A stretch of DNA of 44,514 nucleotides, from assembly GCA_022360615.1 (NCBI GenBank), contig JAKSCL010000048.1:1-44514 (forward strand), given 5' to 3'. A program made the position numbers and the translations under genes. Source of the stretch: Hyphomicrobiales bacterium (GTDB lineage Bacteria; Pseudomonadota; Alphaproteobacteria; Rhizobiales; JAKSCL01). Shown here one piece after another: positions 35,679 through 43,332 of the stretch. The notes under the pieces are model-generated. The model was given only the letters and a program-made list of their open reading frames with translations. It was not told the origin of the DNA and did no database searches. Within the stretch, counting starts at the first letter, position 1, and every line of letters starts with the position of its first letter.

Positions 35679-36185
35679 TCATCCCGCAACCGCGCGCTTT
35701 GCCGGCGCGCCCCTGTGATGGGCGTGGCAAATCGCGAGCGCCAGAGCATCTGCGGCATCCGTTGTCCCGGGCCGTGCTTTCGGCAGGAGGATGCGGACCA
35801 TGTGATGAATTTGCGCCTTGTCCGCATGCCCAGCGCCGACAATCGCCTTTTTCACAGCATTCGGCGCATATTCGGCAACGGGCAAGCCAGCCTGCGCGGG
35901 CGCCAGCATGACGACGCCCCGCGCCTGCCCGAGCTTCAGCGTTGCCCGCGCATCCTTGTTGACGAAAGTTTCCTCGACAACGGCCTCATGCGGCGCAAAA
36001 TCGGCGATGATCTTGGCAATCCCTTCATGGATGGCGCGCAGGCGCTCCGACAGCGGCGCATCGGCATTTGAGGTCACAGCGCCGCAACCGCAATGGCTGA
36101 GCGCGGTTCCTGTAATCTCCACAACGCCCCATCCCGTGCGCCTTAGGCCGGGGTCGATGCCGATGATCCGAATCGTATGCGTCAT
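35679..36185 (-). CDS. ruvC: Holliday junction resolvase RuvC
   Basis: RuvC cleaves Holliday junctions as a dimer. The 168-residue protein has the acidic catalytic quartet D11 (GIDPG), E71, D143 and D146 ([14 protein letters not shown]), as in E. coli D7/E66/D138/D141. The length is standard. It is the first gene of the ruvC-ruvA-membrane protein-ruvB operon. Confidence 0.97.
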   Translation of the reverse strand: MTHTIRIIGIDPGLRRTGWGVVEITGTALSHCGCGAVTSNADAPLSERLRAIHEGIAKIIADFAPHEAVVEETFVNKDARATLKLGQARGVVMLAPAQAGLPVAEYAPNAVKKAIVGAGHADKAQIHHMVRILLPKARPGTTDAADALALAICHAHHRGAPAKRAVAG

Positions 36186-36230
36186 GGGTTGAGTTTATGC
36201 TGCGGACCAATGGCGCGCATCACCCGCGAG

Positions 36231-36259
36231 AAAAAGGCCTCCGGCAAGGCCGGAGGCCT
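36231..36259 (-). terminator. Rho-independent terminator after cbiM
   Basis: AGGCCTCCGGC and GCCGGAGGCCT form a perfect 11 bp stem with loop AAG, with AAAAA before it (TTTTT on the minus strand). It lies 23 nt after the cbiM stop and upstream of ruvC, so it separates the two genes. Confidence 0.85.
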
Positions 36260-36282
36260 AACCCCTCCAGTCGAATGCGTGC

Positions 36283-36966
36283 TCAGTGAGCCGGACGATA
36301 GAGCCGCCCGTGGAACAGCTTCGAATGCCGGAAATGGTCGAGCGCCTTCGCACCCGCCAGCACGGCGAGATCGAGGACCGGTTCGAACACGATGACGATC
36401 AGGTAGGCAAAGCCGAACGACGCGACATTCGAGAGATTCTCTGTACCGAAGCCTTGACCGTAAAAGGCCCAGAAGGCCACCCAGGCAATGATGCCGCCTT
36501 GATAGGACGCAGAAAGCGCCAGCGCCTGGAGGTATGTCACGTCCTTATAGGCCGTGTGAGCCGGGATAATCCGCTTGGCCAGAAGGTGAATGGCGAAAAG
36601 CGGTACCAAAAGCGTCGTGATGTTCACCGCATACATGGGGAGATCGGACGGCGCGAAAAACACGCCCTGCGCCAGAAGTCCAAGCGCCAGCCCGATGGCG
36701 GCCGCGCCCCCACCGAAAAGCAGGAGAAGCGTGGTTCCCAAAATGAAATGCACTTCCGAGACACCGACCGGGAAGTGCGGCAAAACCTCGAAAAAGCAAA
36801 AGACCAGCACCGTCGTCATGAGGGAGCGGATGGCGAGCGGAAAAAGACCGCCGTCGTGCCTGATGTCATCATAAACAAGCTTTGCGCCAAGCCCGAAAGC
36901 CGTGGCGGCGGTGGCGTAGCTGAGCACCATTTTGGCGCCGTCGACGACGCCCGGTTCGATATGCAT
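36283..36966 (-). CDS. cbiM: CbiM-family cobalt-transport permease
   Basis: The 227-residue membrane protein is a substrate-binding permease of the energy-coupling factor type. The N-terminal MHIEPG carries His2, which with the amino terminus and a second His (H73, SEVHFILGTTLL) coordinates the metal in CbiM/NikM. About six hydrophobic segments follow. I chose ATG 36966 because the N-terminal Met-His is essential for the family. Its leader is a cobalamin riboswitch, which supports cobalt or a B12 precursor as the cargo. No cbiN, cbiQ or cbiO is next to it, so it acts alone or with distant partners. Confidence 0.85.
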   Translation of the reverse strand: MHIEPGVVDGAKMVLSYATAATAFGLGAKLVYDDIRHDGGLFPLAIRSLMTTVLVFCFFEVLPHFPVGVSEVHFILGTTLLLLFGGGAAAIGLALGLLAQGVFFAPSDLPMYAVNITTLLVPLFAIHLLAKRIIPAHTAYKDVTYLQALALSASYQGGIIAWVAFWAFYGQGFGTENLSNVASFGFAYLIVIVFEPVLDLAVLAGAKALDHFRHSKLFHGRLYRPAH

Positions 36967-37035
36967 GGATTTGTCCTTTCTTCGCGCCCTTCGCGCGAGT
37001 TGCGGCGCCACGCGGACGCGCGGCACTGGACCAGT

Positions 37036-37200
37036 CACATTTCGGGCAGGTCTCCTGACTCGCGCTTCAACACCATCTTCCGCCTTCCCAGGATTCACCC
37101 AGTGGCATGATAGAAGCGGCTCGGCGCTCACAGTTGCGAGGGCAGTCACGGATCAGGACCCTCTTTTGGTCATCCCTACCGTGTTCCCTTTGGGCAATGT
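37036..37200 (-). ncRNA. Cobalamin riboswitch
   Basis: On the minus strand the leader has AAAGGGAACACGGT, a GCAACTGTGAGCGC stretch, the B12 box GCCACTG (near 37103-37109) and GAGTCAGGAGACCTGCCC, in the order of the AdoCbl riboswitch. It ends about 70 nt before cbiM, which it should repress when cobalamin is plentiful. The region 36967-37035 and 37201-37492 holds no gene. Confidence 0.93.
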
Positions 37201-37266
37201 CGCCACAAGAACGTGTCACCACAGCCCAATCCGGCGGGCTTCGCCCGCCCGGAACCCGAAGCCGGA

Positions 37267-37295
37267 ACTATACGAAGCAAGCGTTTCCCCACCAA
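37267..37295 (-). promoter_or_regulatory. Probable cbiM promoter
   Basis: TTGGTG and TATAGT are 17 bp apart on the minus strand, so the transcript would start near 37260, about 60 nt before the cobalamin riboswitch. The -35 is a weak match and the -10 good. Confidence 0.4.
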
Positions 37296-37492
37296 ACGGA
37301 AAAACGTCTATGAAATCCCGCCTTTGGGGCGGTTGGCGGAAACATCCTTTTCAAGTGTGGTGAAACCGGCCAGCCCCCTCACGGCAGCACGGCCGCCATG
37401 ACGGTCGCGGCTATGGACAAGCCTGCAGCGCTGCGGCCAAATGATTGCCTGCCCCTTTACCAATACGAGCACGGCTCGGTTTGGCTGCGCTC

Positions 37493-38272
37493 ATGGACCC
37501 ACTTCAAGCAATCGCGGCGATTATTCTGGCCTTACCGGCAAGCCCGGTGTTCTGGGGCTTGAGCGCAAGCGCTGTCTTCGCCGGTTTGATACGTGGCTTT
37601 TCGGGCTTCGGTACAGCGCTTGCCTTCATGCCGGGCGCCGGCGCGCTGGTGACGCCGGCCGTTGCGCTTCCCGTGATGATCATCATCGACACTGTTCCGA
37701 TTCTGCCTTTCCTGCCCCGCGCCATTCGCCATTGCAACAAGCGGGATGTGGCGCTGCTGGTTGCCGGTTGCGCGGTCACCGTTCCAATAGGGGTATGGCT
37801 GTTGCTGGTGCTCGACCCGGTGATTATGCGCTGGGCCATCGTCACGATCATCCTCGTGCTGGTTGCCGCCCTCGCCTTCAACCTGCGCTACCGGGGGCAG
37901 CCGACAACGGTGCTCACCTTCGCCACGGGACTTGTTTCGGGTATTTTCGGGGGCATGGCCGGCCTTTCGGGACCGCCCGTTATCATCATGTGGCTCGCCG
38001 GACAGAACAACGCGGAGCGCGTCCGCGCCAACACCATGGTGTTCCTGGCTTCGCTTACGGTGATTACCGGCACCACGCTTTTCTTGAACGGTTTGTTCAC
38101 GTTGCGGGCAGTCGCCTATGGAATCGCCTTGATGCCGTTTTACGGGCTCGGGCTTTTTCTGGGCGCCCGGTTGTTTCCGCTGGCAAGCGAACGCACCTTC
38201 AGGAGGGTCGCCTTTGCACTGATTGCGCTCGGCGCCATCATCACCATGCCGGTGTTCGACAATGTCTTCTGA
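37493..38272 (+). CDS. TauE/SafE family sulfite/anion permease
   Basis: The 259-residue inner-membrane protein has about eight hydrophobic segments and the family motif FSGFGTALAFMPGAGALV in the first repeat, with GIFGGMAGLSGPPVIIMWLAG in the second. TauE/SafE proteins move sulfite, sulfonates or other anions, though some may move metals. It lies divergent from the B12-controlled cbiM, and ends 12 nt from the convergent yebC stop. I chose ATG 37493 over an in-frame TTG at 37445 because the first membrane segment begins soon after it. Confidence 0.85.
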   Translation: MDPLQAIAAIILALPASPVFWGLSASAVFAGLIRGFSGFGTALAFMPGAGALVTPAVALPVMIIIDTVPILPFLPRAIRHCNKRDVALLVAGCAVTVPIGVWLLLVLDPVIMRWAIVTIILVLVAALAFNLRYRGQPTTVLTFATGLVSGIFGGMAGLSGPPVIIMWLAGQNNAERVRANTMVFLASLTVITGTTLFLNGLFTLRAVAYGIALMPFYGLGLFLGARLFPLASERTFRRVAFALIALGAIITMPVFDNVF

Positions 38273-38284
38273 ACAACGCGGTCT

Positions 38285-39034
38285 TCAAGCGGCCGAAAGC
38301 CGTTCCATGACCTGATCGTCGATTTCGAAATTGGCGTAGACGTTCTGAATATCGTCGTCGTCTTCGAGCGCATCGATGAGTTTCATCAATGTGCCTGCCT
38401 TCTCCTCATCGACCGGTGTCGAGGTCTGCGGCCGCCAGACCGGATTGACGGATGCCGCCTCGCCGAGGGCGCTTTCCAGCGCCTTCGACACCTCGCCCAG
38501 ATCCTCAAAAGCGCAGATGATCGTGTGGCCTTCTTCGTCGCTCTGAACATCATCCGCGCCCGCCTCGATTGCCGCTTCAAGCACAGTCTCGGGATCGCCC
38601 GCGCCCGCAGAATACTGGATTTCCCCGACCCGATCGAACATGAAGGCAACCGAACCCGTTTCACCTAGCGACCCGCCGTTTTTCGAAAACGTTGCCCGCA
38701 CTGTGCTGGCTGTACGGTTGCGGTTGTCAGTCAGCGCTTCGACGATGACCGCCACGCCGCCTGGCCCGTAACCTTCGTAGCGGATCTCCTCGTAATTCTC
38801 GGTGTCGGAGCTATCCGCCTTCTTGATTGCGCGCTCGATATTGTCCTTCGGCATCGACTGCGCGCGGGCATTCTGGACGGCGAGGCGCAGCCTTGGATTG
38901 CCGTCCGGATCGGCTCCGCCGACCTTCGCGGCTACGGTGATCTCTTTTGAAAGTTTGGAGAAGAGCTTAGAGCGCTTTTTGTCCTGAGCTCCCTTGCGGT
39001 GCATGATGTTCTTGAATTTCGAATGTCCTGCCAT
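38285..39034 (-). CDS. yebC: YebC/PmpR-family translation or transcription regulator
   Basis: The 249-residue protein matches the YebC/TACO1 family over its full length: [25 protein letters not shown] at the start, [20 protein letters not shown] and the [16 protein letters not shown] stretch. Recent work links YebC proteins to ribosome rescue at polyproline stalls, and older work to DNA-binding regulation. The start ATG 39034 has GGAAGGAATGGAG right upstream. In related genomes yebC sits just upstream of ruvC; here cbiM and the TauE gene intervene. Confidence 0.95.
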   Translation of the reverse strand: MAGHSKFKNIMHRKGAQDKKRSKLFSKLSKEITVAAKVGGADPDGNPRLRLAVQNARAQSMPKDNIERAIKKADSSDTENYEEIRYEGYGPGGVAVIVEALTDNRNRTASTVRATFSKNGGSLGETGSVAFMFDRVGEIQYSAGAGDPETVLEAAIEAGADDVQSDEEGHTIICAFEDLGEVSKALESALGEAASVNPVWRPQTSTPVDEEKAGTLMKLIDALEDDDDIQNVYANFEIDDQVMERLSAA

Positions 39035-39103
39035 CTCCATTCCTTCCCGTGCGCCGGCAGCGCGCACGCAATGCGCCATGTCGCCAATGAATCCTACGAT
39101 CCG

Positions 39104-39133
39104 CTTATAGGACGAGGACAGAAGGAAATCCAA
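39104..39133 (-). promoter_or_regulatory. Probable yebC promoter
   Basis: TTGGAT and TATAAG are 18 bp apart on the minus strand, giving a start near 39097 and an untranslated leader of about 63 nt. Confidence 0.45.
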
Positions 39134-39197
39134 TGGGACAGGTTTGGATGTGGTAGGTCCGCATGCCCTACGTATTAAACCGTATCCAGCCTCAATA

Positions 39198-39212
39198 TTA
39201 GGGAACGCTTAA
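39198..39212 (+). promoter_or_regulatory. Near-match CtrA-type site upstream of chemoreceptor
   Basis: TTAG-GGAACGC-TTAA matches seven of eight bases of TTAA-N7-TTAA. It lies about 81-95 nt upstream of the chemoreceptor start, the same spacing as the perfect sites near pal and the beta-barrel gene, and 20 nt upstream of the inferred -35. Confidence 0.4.
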
Positions 39213-39231
39213 TGCGCTCAACGCAGATTGG

Positions 39232-39261
39232 TTGCATAGAAAACAAAATACACGGAATAAT
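39232..39261 (+). promoter_or_regulatory. Probable chemoreceptor promoter
   Basis: TTGCAT and AATAAT are 18 bp apart, with the start near 39268 and a short leader of about 25 nt. Confidence 0.4.
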
Positions 39262-39292
39262 TGCATTCATTCCTACAGATGCGGAACACCCC

Positions 39293-40552
39293 ATGCTCAA
39301 CTTCCTAAAAAGCGAAACACCTCCCACGCGCGGTCTCAACGGAAACCGGGCTTTCAACCAGGTGTCGCCCGAAGTGATGCGCGCAATGCTCGACCAGATG
39401 CCGATCAACGTGATGTTGGCCGATCCTGTCGACGCGACAATTTCTTTCATCAACGAGACGAGCAAAGCCACGCTCTCAACGCTCCGCGAACTCCTGCCAT
39501 CGGACGTCGACCCGCAGGCGATGGGCGGCGTTTCCATCGATGTTTTTCATAAACGTCCTCAACATCAGCGCAATATTCTGAGCGATCCTTCACGCCTGCC
39601 TCACCGCGCTAAGATCAAACTCGGCCCCGAGACCCTTGATCTCAAGATATCGGCCGTGCGGGACGGGGAAGGCAACTACATCGCGGCAATGCTCACCTGG
39701 TCGGTGATCACCGGCATAACCGACGCGATCCAATCCTTCGAGGGCCATGCGCAGAACGCGGTCGACCGCGTCAGCACGGCTGCCGGCCAGATGCAGGAAA
39801 CGGCAGAAAGCCTCATGCGGACAGCGGAAGAAACGACCATGAAGGCGACCGCCTCTGCTGCAGGTTCGGAGGAGGCGACTGTAAACGTCGAAAGCGTTGC
39901 CAACGCCACACAGGAGATGAATGCGTCCATCGGCGAAATCACCCGTCAGGTAAGCGAATCCACCCGGATCGCTTCGGAAGCTGTGGAAGCTGCGGCGCGC
40001 ACCCAGTCGACGGTGGAGACCTTGGCCAATGGCTCTGAAAAGATCGGGCAGATAATCGGCCTCATCCAGGACATCGCAAGTCAAACCAACCTTCTTGCCT
40101 TGAACGCGACCATCGAGGCGGCGCGCGCGGGTGAGGCAGGCCGCGGCTTCGCCGTCGTTGCCGCGGAGGTTAAGAACCTTGCCGAACAGACCACAAAGGC
40201 GACCGAGGACATCACCAGCCAGATCGGCAACGTTCAAGAAGCAACCCAGGAGGCGGTCGCGGCGATTGAGGAAATCAGCACGACCATCACCCGGATGAAT
40301 GAAGTGGCGGGTGCCATTTCAAGCGCCGTCGAAGAGCAAAGCGCCACAACGAATGAGATTGCCACGAATGTAAATGAGGCGGCGCTTGGTACGCGTGACG
40401 TCAGCTCAAACATGGCGCTTGTGCAGCAAGGTGCGACGGAAACGGGTGAATCGGCGCGCAATGTGGTGAGCGCCGCCGCCGATCTGACGGACAGCGCCGA
40501 GGACATGCGCGCACGGATCGAACGTTTCCTGGAAGAAGTGAAAGCGCTTTAG
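39293..40552 (+). CDS. Soluble PAS-domain methyl-accepting chemotaxis protein
   Basis: The 419-residue protein has no membrane segment, so it is cytoplasmic. An N-terminal PAS-like domain (about 28-140, [24 protein letters not shown]) is followed by the methyl-accepting signalling coiled coil with the conserved hairpin tip [20 protein letters not shown], near residues 259-288. PAS receptors of this type sense redox state or oxygen through a bound cofactor, but none can be assigned here. I chose ATG 39293; a start at 39212 would add a leader without conserved residues. It is transcribed opposite to yebC, and convergent with the next gene. Confidence 0.93.
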   Translation: MLNFLKSETPPTRGLNGNRAFNQVSPEVMRAMLDQMPINVMLADPVDATISFINETSKATLSTLRELLPSDVDPQAMGGVSIDVFHKRPQHQRNILSDPSRLPHRAKIKLGPETLDLKISAVRDGEGNYIAAMLTWSVITGITDAIQSFEGHAQNAVDRVSTAAGQMQETAESLMRTAEETTMKATASAAGSEEATVNVESVANATQEMNASIGEITRQVSESTRIASEAVEAAARTQSTVETLANGSEKIGQIIGLIQDIASQTNLLALNATIEAARAGEAGRGFAVVAAEVKNLAEQTTKATEDITSQIGNVQEATQEAVAAIEEISTTITRMNEVAGAISSAVEEQSATTNEIATNVNEAALGTRDVSSNMALVQQGATETGESARNVVSAAADLTDSAEDMRARIERFLEEVKAL

Positions 40553-40581
40553 ACGCCTTCCCTTGGGAATGGTGCGCGCCG

Positions 40582-41409
40582 TCAAGACGTTGGGAACGCG
40601 CCCGCGCCAGTTGCCTCCAGCACACCGCCCAGACGCAGCGGCTGAATGCTGTGCGCCTTACCGCTGCCCGGTTCGAGATCGACCACGACCCCGCAGACCG
40701 ATCCCTCGCCCTTTCCAGGCTCCATCCGGCTTTCGGAAATGCGCCGGGTGAAGCGGTTGATGGGTTCGGTTTTTTCCATACCGATGACGGAATTGTAGTC
40801 GCCGCACATCCCGACATCGGTGATGAAGGCCGTGCCGCCGGAAAGCACACGGTGATCCGCAGTCGGCACATGGGTGTGAGTCCCAACGACAAGGGAAGCC
40901 CTGCCGTCGACGAAATAGCCGAAGGCCTGTTTTTCGGAAGACGCCTCGGCGTGGAAATCAATGATGATGGCGTCTGCCTCAGCGCCAAGCGTGCACATTT
41001 CAAGCACTTCGTTGACGGCGGCAAAGGGGTCATCGAGCGGTTCCATGAAGATACGGCCCATGGCGTTGATAACGAGCACGCGCTTGCCGGCGCTCGAAGT
41101 GAACTGCACCCAGCCGCGGCCGGGCGTGCCGCGTGGAAAATTGATGGGCCGCACCAGCGTCTCGGTGCGGTCGATATAGGTCAGCGTTTCCCGCTGGTCC
41201 CAGGCGTGGTTTCCGAGTGTGACCGCATCGACGCCGGCTTCCGTCAGCTCATTGAAGATGGCTTCGGTAATGCCGAAACCGCCAGCTGCATTCTCGCCGT
41301 TCGCGACGACGACGTCGGGCGCAAGCGACCGGCGCAATTCCGGCAAATGATCCGTCACCGCCTTTCGGCCGGAGCGGCCAACGACATCACCAAGGAACAA
41401 TATGCGCAT
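40582..41409 (-). CDS. YmdB-family metallophosphoesterase
   Basis: The 275-residue protein belongs to the YmdB family of metal-dependent phosphodiesterases, whose Bacillus member hydrolyses 2',3'-cyclic nucleotides. Metal motifs are visible: LFLGDVVGRSGR at the start, VANGENAAGGFG, LGNHAWDQRE and GTHTHVPTADH. It follows ygfA by 17 nt on the same strand, the usual alphaproteobacterial gene pair. Confidence 0.9.
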   Translation of the reverse strand: MRILFLGDVVGRSGRKAVTDHLPELRRSLAPDVVVANGENAAGGFGITEAIFNELTEAGVDAVTLGNHAWDQRETLTYIDRTETLVRPINFPRGTPGRGWVQFTSSAGKRVLVINAMGRIFMEPLDDPFAAVNEVLEMCTLGAEADAIIIDFHAEASSEKQAFGYFVDGRASLVVGTHTHVPTADHRVLSGGTAFITDVGMCGDYNSVIGMEKTEPINRFTRRISESRMEPGKGEGSVCGVVVDLEPGSGKAHSIQPLRLGGVLEATGAGAFPTS

Positions 41410-41426
41410 GGAAAGTCCGAAGGAGC

Positions 41427-42029
41427 CTAGACTTGCACGAAAGACCTCAAACCCGTTTCCGTCACAACGGCATCGAGAGGTTGATCATGGGCGTCGACCG
41501 GGATGTCATCGCACTCCTGCACGGAAAAAGCGATCCCGATCGCCGTCACCGCGCCGATCTGGCGCAACCCGGCCAAGGCACGGTCGTAAAAGCCTTTCCC
41601 ATAGCCGATCCGGCCACCATGCCGATCGAAGGCGGCAAGCGGCACAAGCACGGTGCGCGGGTTCAAAACGGGCACGCCGTCCGGCGGCGCAAGCGTTCCA
41701 AAGCCCGCCTGCGCAAGCGCATCGCCCGGCTTCCACGAGAGAAAGGAAAGCGAATCGTCCGGCAGAATGCGGGGCAGGCAAATCGCTTCACCAGCAAGGG
41801 CCAATTCGGCCAAAAAAGGTTGAATGTCGGCTTCGCTGCGGATCGGCAGATAACCGGCCACAGGACCGCCCCAGGCTCCCCTTACACCGTTAAGGTGCGC
41901 GCAAATCGCATTCGACAACCGAACACGCTCGGTGGGCAGCAGCGCGTTACGGCCGGCGAGCGCCCTTTTGCGGAGCGCGTCTTTCGATGCGGTTGGGGGG
42001 AACGGAGTCAAACGGGAACCTTCGACCAT
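41427..42029 (-). CDS. ygfA: 5-formyltetrahydrofolate cyclo-ligase
   Basis: The enzyme converts 5-formyl-THF to 5,10-methenyl-THF with ATP. The 200-residue protein has the family signature GRIGYGKGFYDRAL and the substrate region LPRILPDDSLSFLSW. It follows the 6S RNA gene, as in other proteobacteria where 6S RNA and ygfA are cotranscribed. Confidence 0.93.
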   Translation of the reverse strand: MVEGSRLTPFPPTASKDALRKRALAGRNALLPTERVRLSNAICAHLNGVRGAWGGPVAGYLPIRSEADIQPFLAELALAGEAICLPRILPDDSLSFLSWKPGDALAQAGFGTLAPPDGVPVLNPRTVLVPLAAFDRHGGRIGYGKGFYDRALAGLRQIGAVTAIGIAFSVQECDDIPVDAHDQPLDAVVTETGLRSFVQV

Positions 42030-42049
42030 GCTGAATGAAAGCAGAGCCG

Positions 42050-42210
42050 CGGCGGCCGTTGGAAGCGACGATCCCGGGAACCTACAAATGTAGGTGGGCG
42101 CCGTATGGCCAGGCCCACAAGCCCGGTCAGGGACAGCTCCCGATAGGATCGGTAAGGCCCCGGGGATTGTTATGTTCCTGACGAACCGCGCAGCTCTGCA
42201 GCGTCAATAT
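42050..42210 (-). ncRNA. ssrS: 6S RNA
   Basis: On the minus strand the region between zapA and ygfA folds like 6S RNA: a closing stem (ATCCCCGGGGCC with GGTTCCCGGGAT) and a hairpin with GCCCACCTACATTTGTAGG. A large internal bubble lies between. The alphaproteobacterial signature CCCACCTAC...GTAGG and the zapA-ssrS-ygfA order agree. 6S RNA binds RNA polymerase-sigma70 and lowers transcription in slow growth. Exact ends are uncertain by tens of bases. Confidence 0.88.
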
Positions 42211-42267
42211 AGGACAGATCGCGGCCGCGCCACAGCCCGCAGTCGCAATCCGCCAATGCGAAGTCGT

Positions 42268-42657
42268 TTAACCGGCTTCATTCTTGGTTCTGGCGGCTTG
42301 GACACTGCCCAGCGTTTCATTCACCGCCTCGATCCGGGCAGCGGCATCGTTCAACTGGGCCGCCATGATCTGCTGATCGGCTTCCAACTGTTCGGAGGCG
42401 AAGGCTGTCGCATCCTTTTGCTCGGCAATCGACCCCGACAACGCGTTCAGCTTCTGGCGCATTTCAAAACGTTCATCAGCGATCAACAGCGCGGCCATGG
42501 CAAGAAGCCTCATATCGCCGACTTCGCCAAACATCTCCTTGAAGGTCTCGATGTGGTTGTTGACCTCGGCGCACAGGCCGAGAAGGTGGTTCTCCTGGCC
42601 GTCATCGCAACCCATTCGAAAACTATGACCGTTGATCGTCACACTGACTTGCGCCAC
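42268..42657 (-). CDS. zapA: Cell-division protein ZapA
   Basis: ZapA bundles FtsZ protofilaments at the division ring. The 129-residue protein has the N-terminal beta-hairpin domain MAQVSVTINGHSFRMGC and a long C-terminal coiled coil (about 85-125), which is typical. It follows the DUF4164 gene by 24 nt and precedes 6S RNA. Confidence 0.93.
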   Translation of the reverse strand: MAQVSVTINGHSFRMGCDDGQENHLLGLCAEVNNHIETFKEMFGEVGDMRLLAMAALLIADERFEMRQKLNALSGSIAEQKDATAFASEQLEADQQIMAAQLNDAAARIEAVNETLGSVQAARTKNEAG

Positions 42658-42681
42658 TGCAGCCTCCGCTTACCTCAAACT

Positions 42682-43008
42682 TCAACGTGGCTGACGGGAA
42701 AGCACCTGTTCAACCGCGGCAATCGCCTGGTCGACACGTTTCATCGCATTCGCGTTCGCATCCCGGAGCGTCCGGTTTTCGTCCGAAAGCTGATCGATCG
42801 TCTCAGCCATGCGCGCCCGGTCGGTTTCCAATTGCTGGATCTGGATTTCCAACTGTTCGGCCGATTTAACCGCGTGGCCGTACTTGCTTGTGAGCGCTTC
42901 AAGGGCTCGAAGTGCCAGTTCAAGTCTTTGACTCGCCGCATTGACGCGTTCGCTTGACGCCCCTTGACCGGCTCCTTCCTGCGAAATTCCAGGAACCCCG
43001 TCCGCCAT
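42682..43008 (-). CDS. DUF4164 coiled-coil protein
   Basis: The 108-residue protein is mostly a single heptad coiled coil (about 20-100, LALRALEALTSKYGHAVKSA, LETDRARMAETIDQL), matching DUF4164, which lies upstream of zapA in many Hyphomicrobiales. A role in helping ZapA or in division is inferred from position. I chose ATG 43008; the in-frame ATG at 43068 would add 20 unconserved residues. Confidence 0.85.
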   Translation of the reverse strand: MADGVPGISQEGAGQGASSERVNAASQRLELALRALEALTSKYGHAVKSAEQLEIQIQQLETDRARMAETIDQLSDENRTLRDANANAMKRVDQAIAAVEQVLSRQPR

Positions 43009-43208
43009 ACTTTCCCTAAACCGCACCTGTGACGCCAACGAACCCAACCCCGCCGTCGCGATTCTCACCTAACCTGCTAGAGGATGATACGCTATTGCGC
43101 ACGAAACAGAAGAGTAAACAGGCGGTTAATCCCCTTTGATGAAATCTTGTTCCACGGAGCGCGGCACAGGCCGCCGCGACCGTACGCAGCAGCCATATGG
43201 TTCCTCCG

Positions 43209-43236
43209 TTGACTTGGCCCCGCGTGGTGCTATTTC
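43209..43236 (+). promoter_or_regulatory. Probable tkt promoter
   Basis: TTGACT and TATTTC are 16 bp apart, with the transcript starting near 43243 and a leader of about 90 nt. The rest of the 43009-43332 gap holds no gene that I can see. Confidence 0.5.
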
Positions 43237-43332
43237 TCGCGCTCGCAATCAGCGGAAATGGTGAATACTCACAAGTCACACGCCGTTTCCACAAGCCCCC
43301 AACGATCAAAGCAGACGCAGGTTCTAAACCGG

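Noticed and set aside
37233-37249. GGCGGGC-TTC-GCCCGCC hairpin as a terminator
   Set aside because: There is no T-run on either strand, and no gene ends there; it is between the riboswitch and the cbiM promoter and may be a chance GC hairpin.
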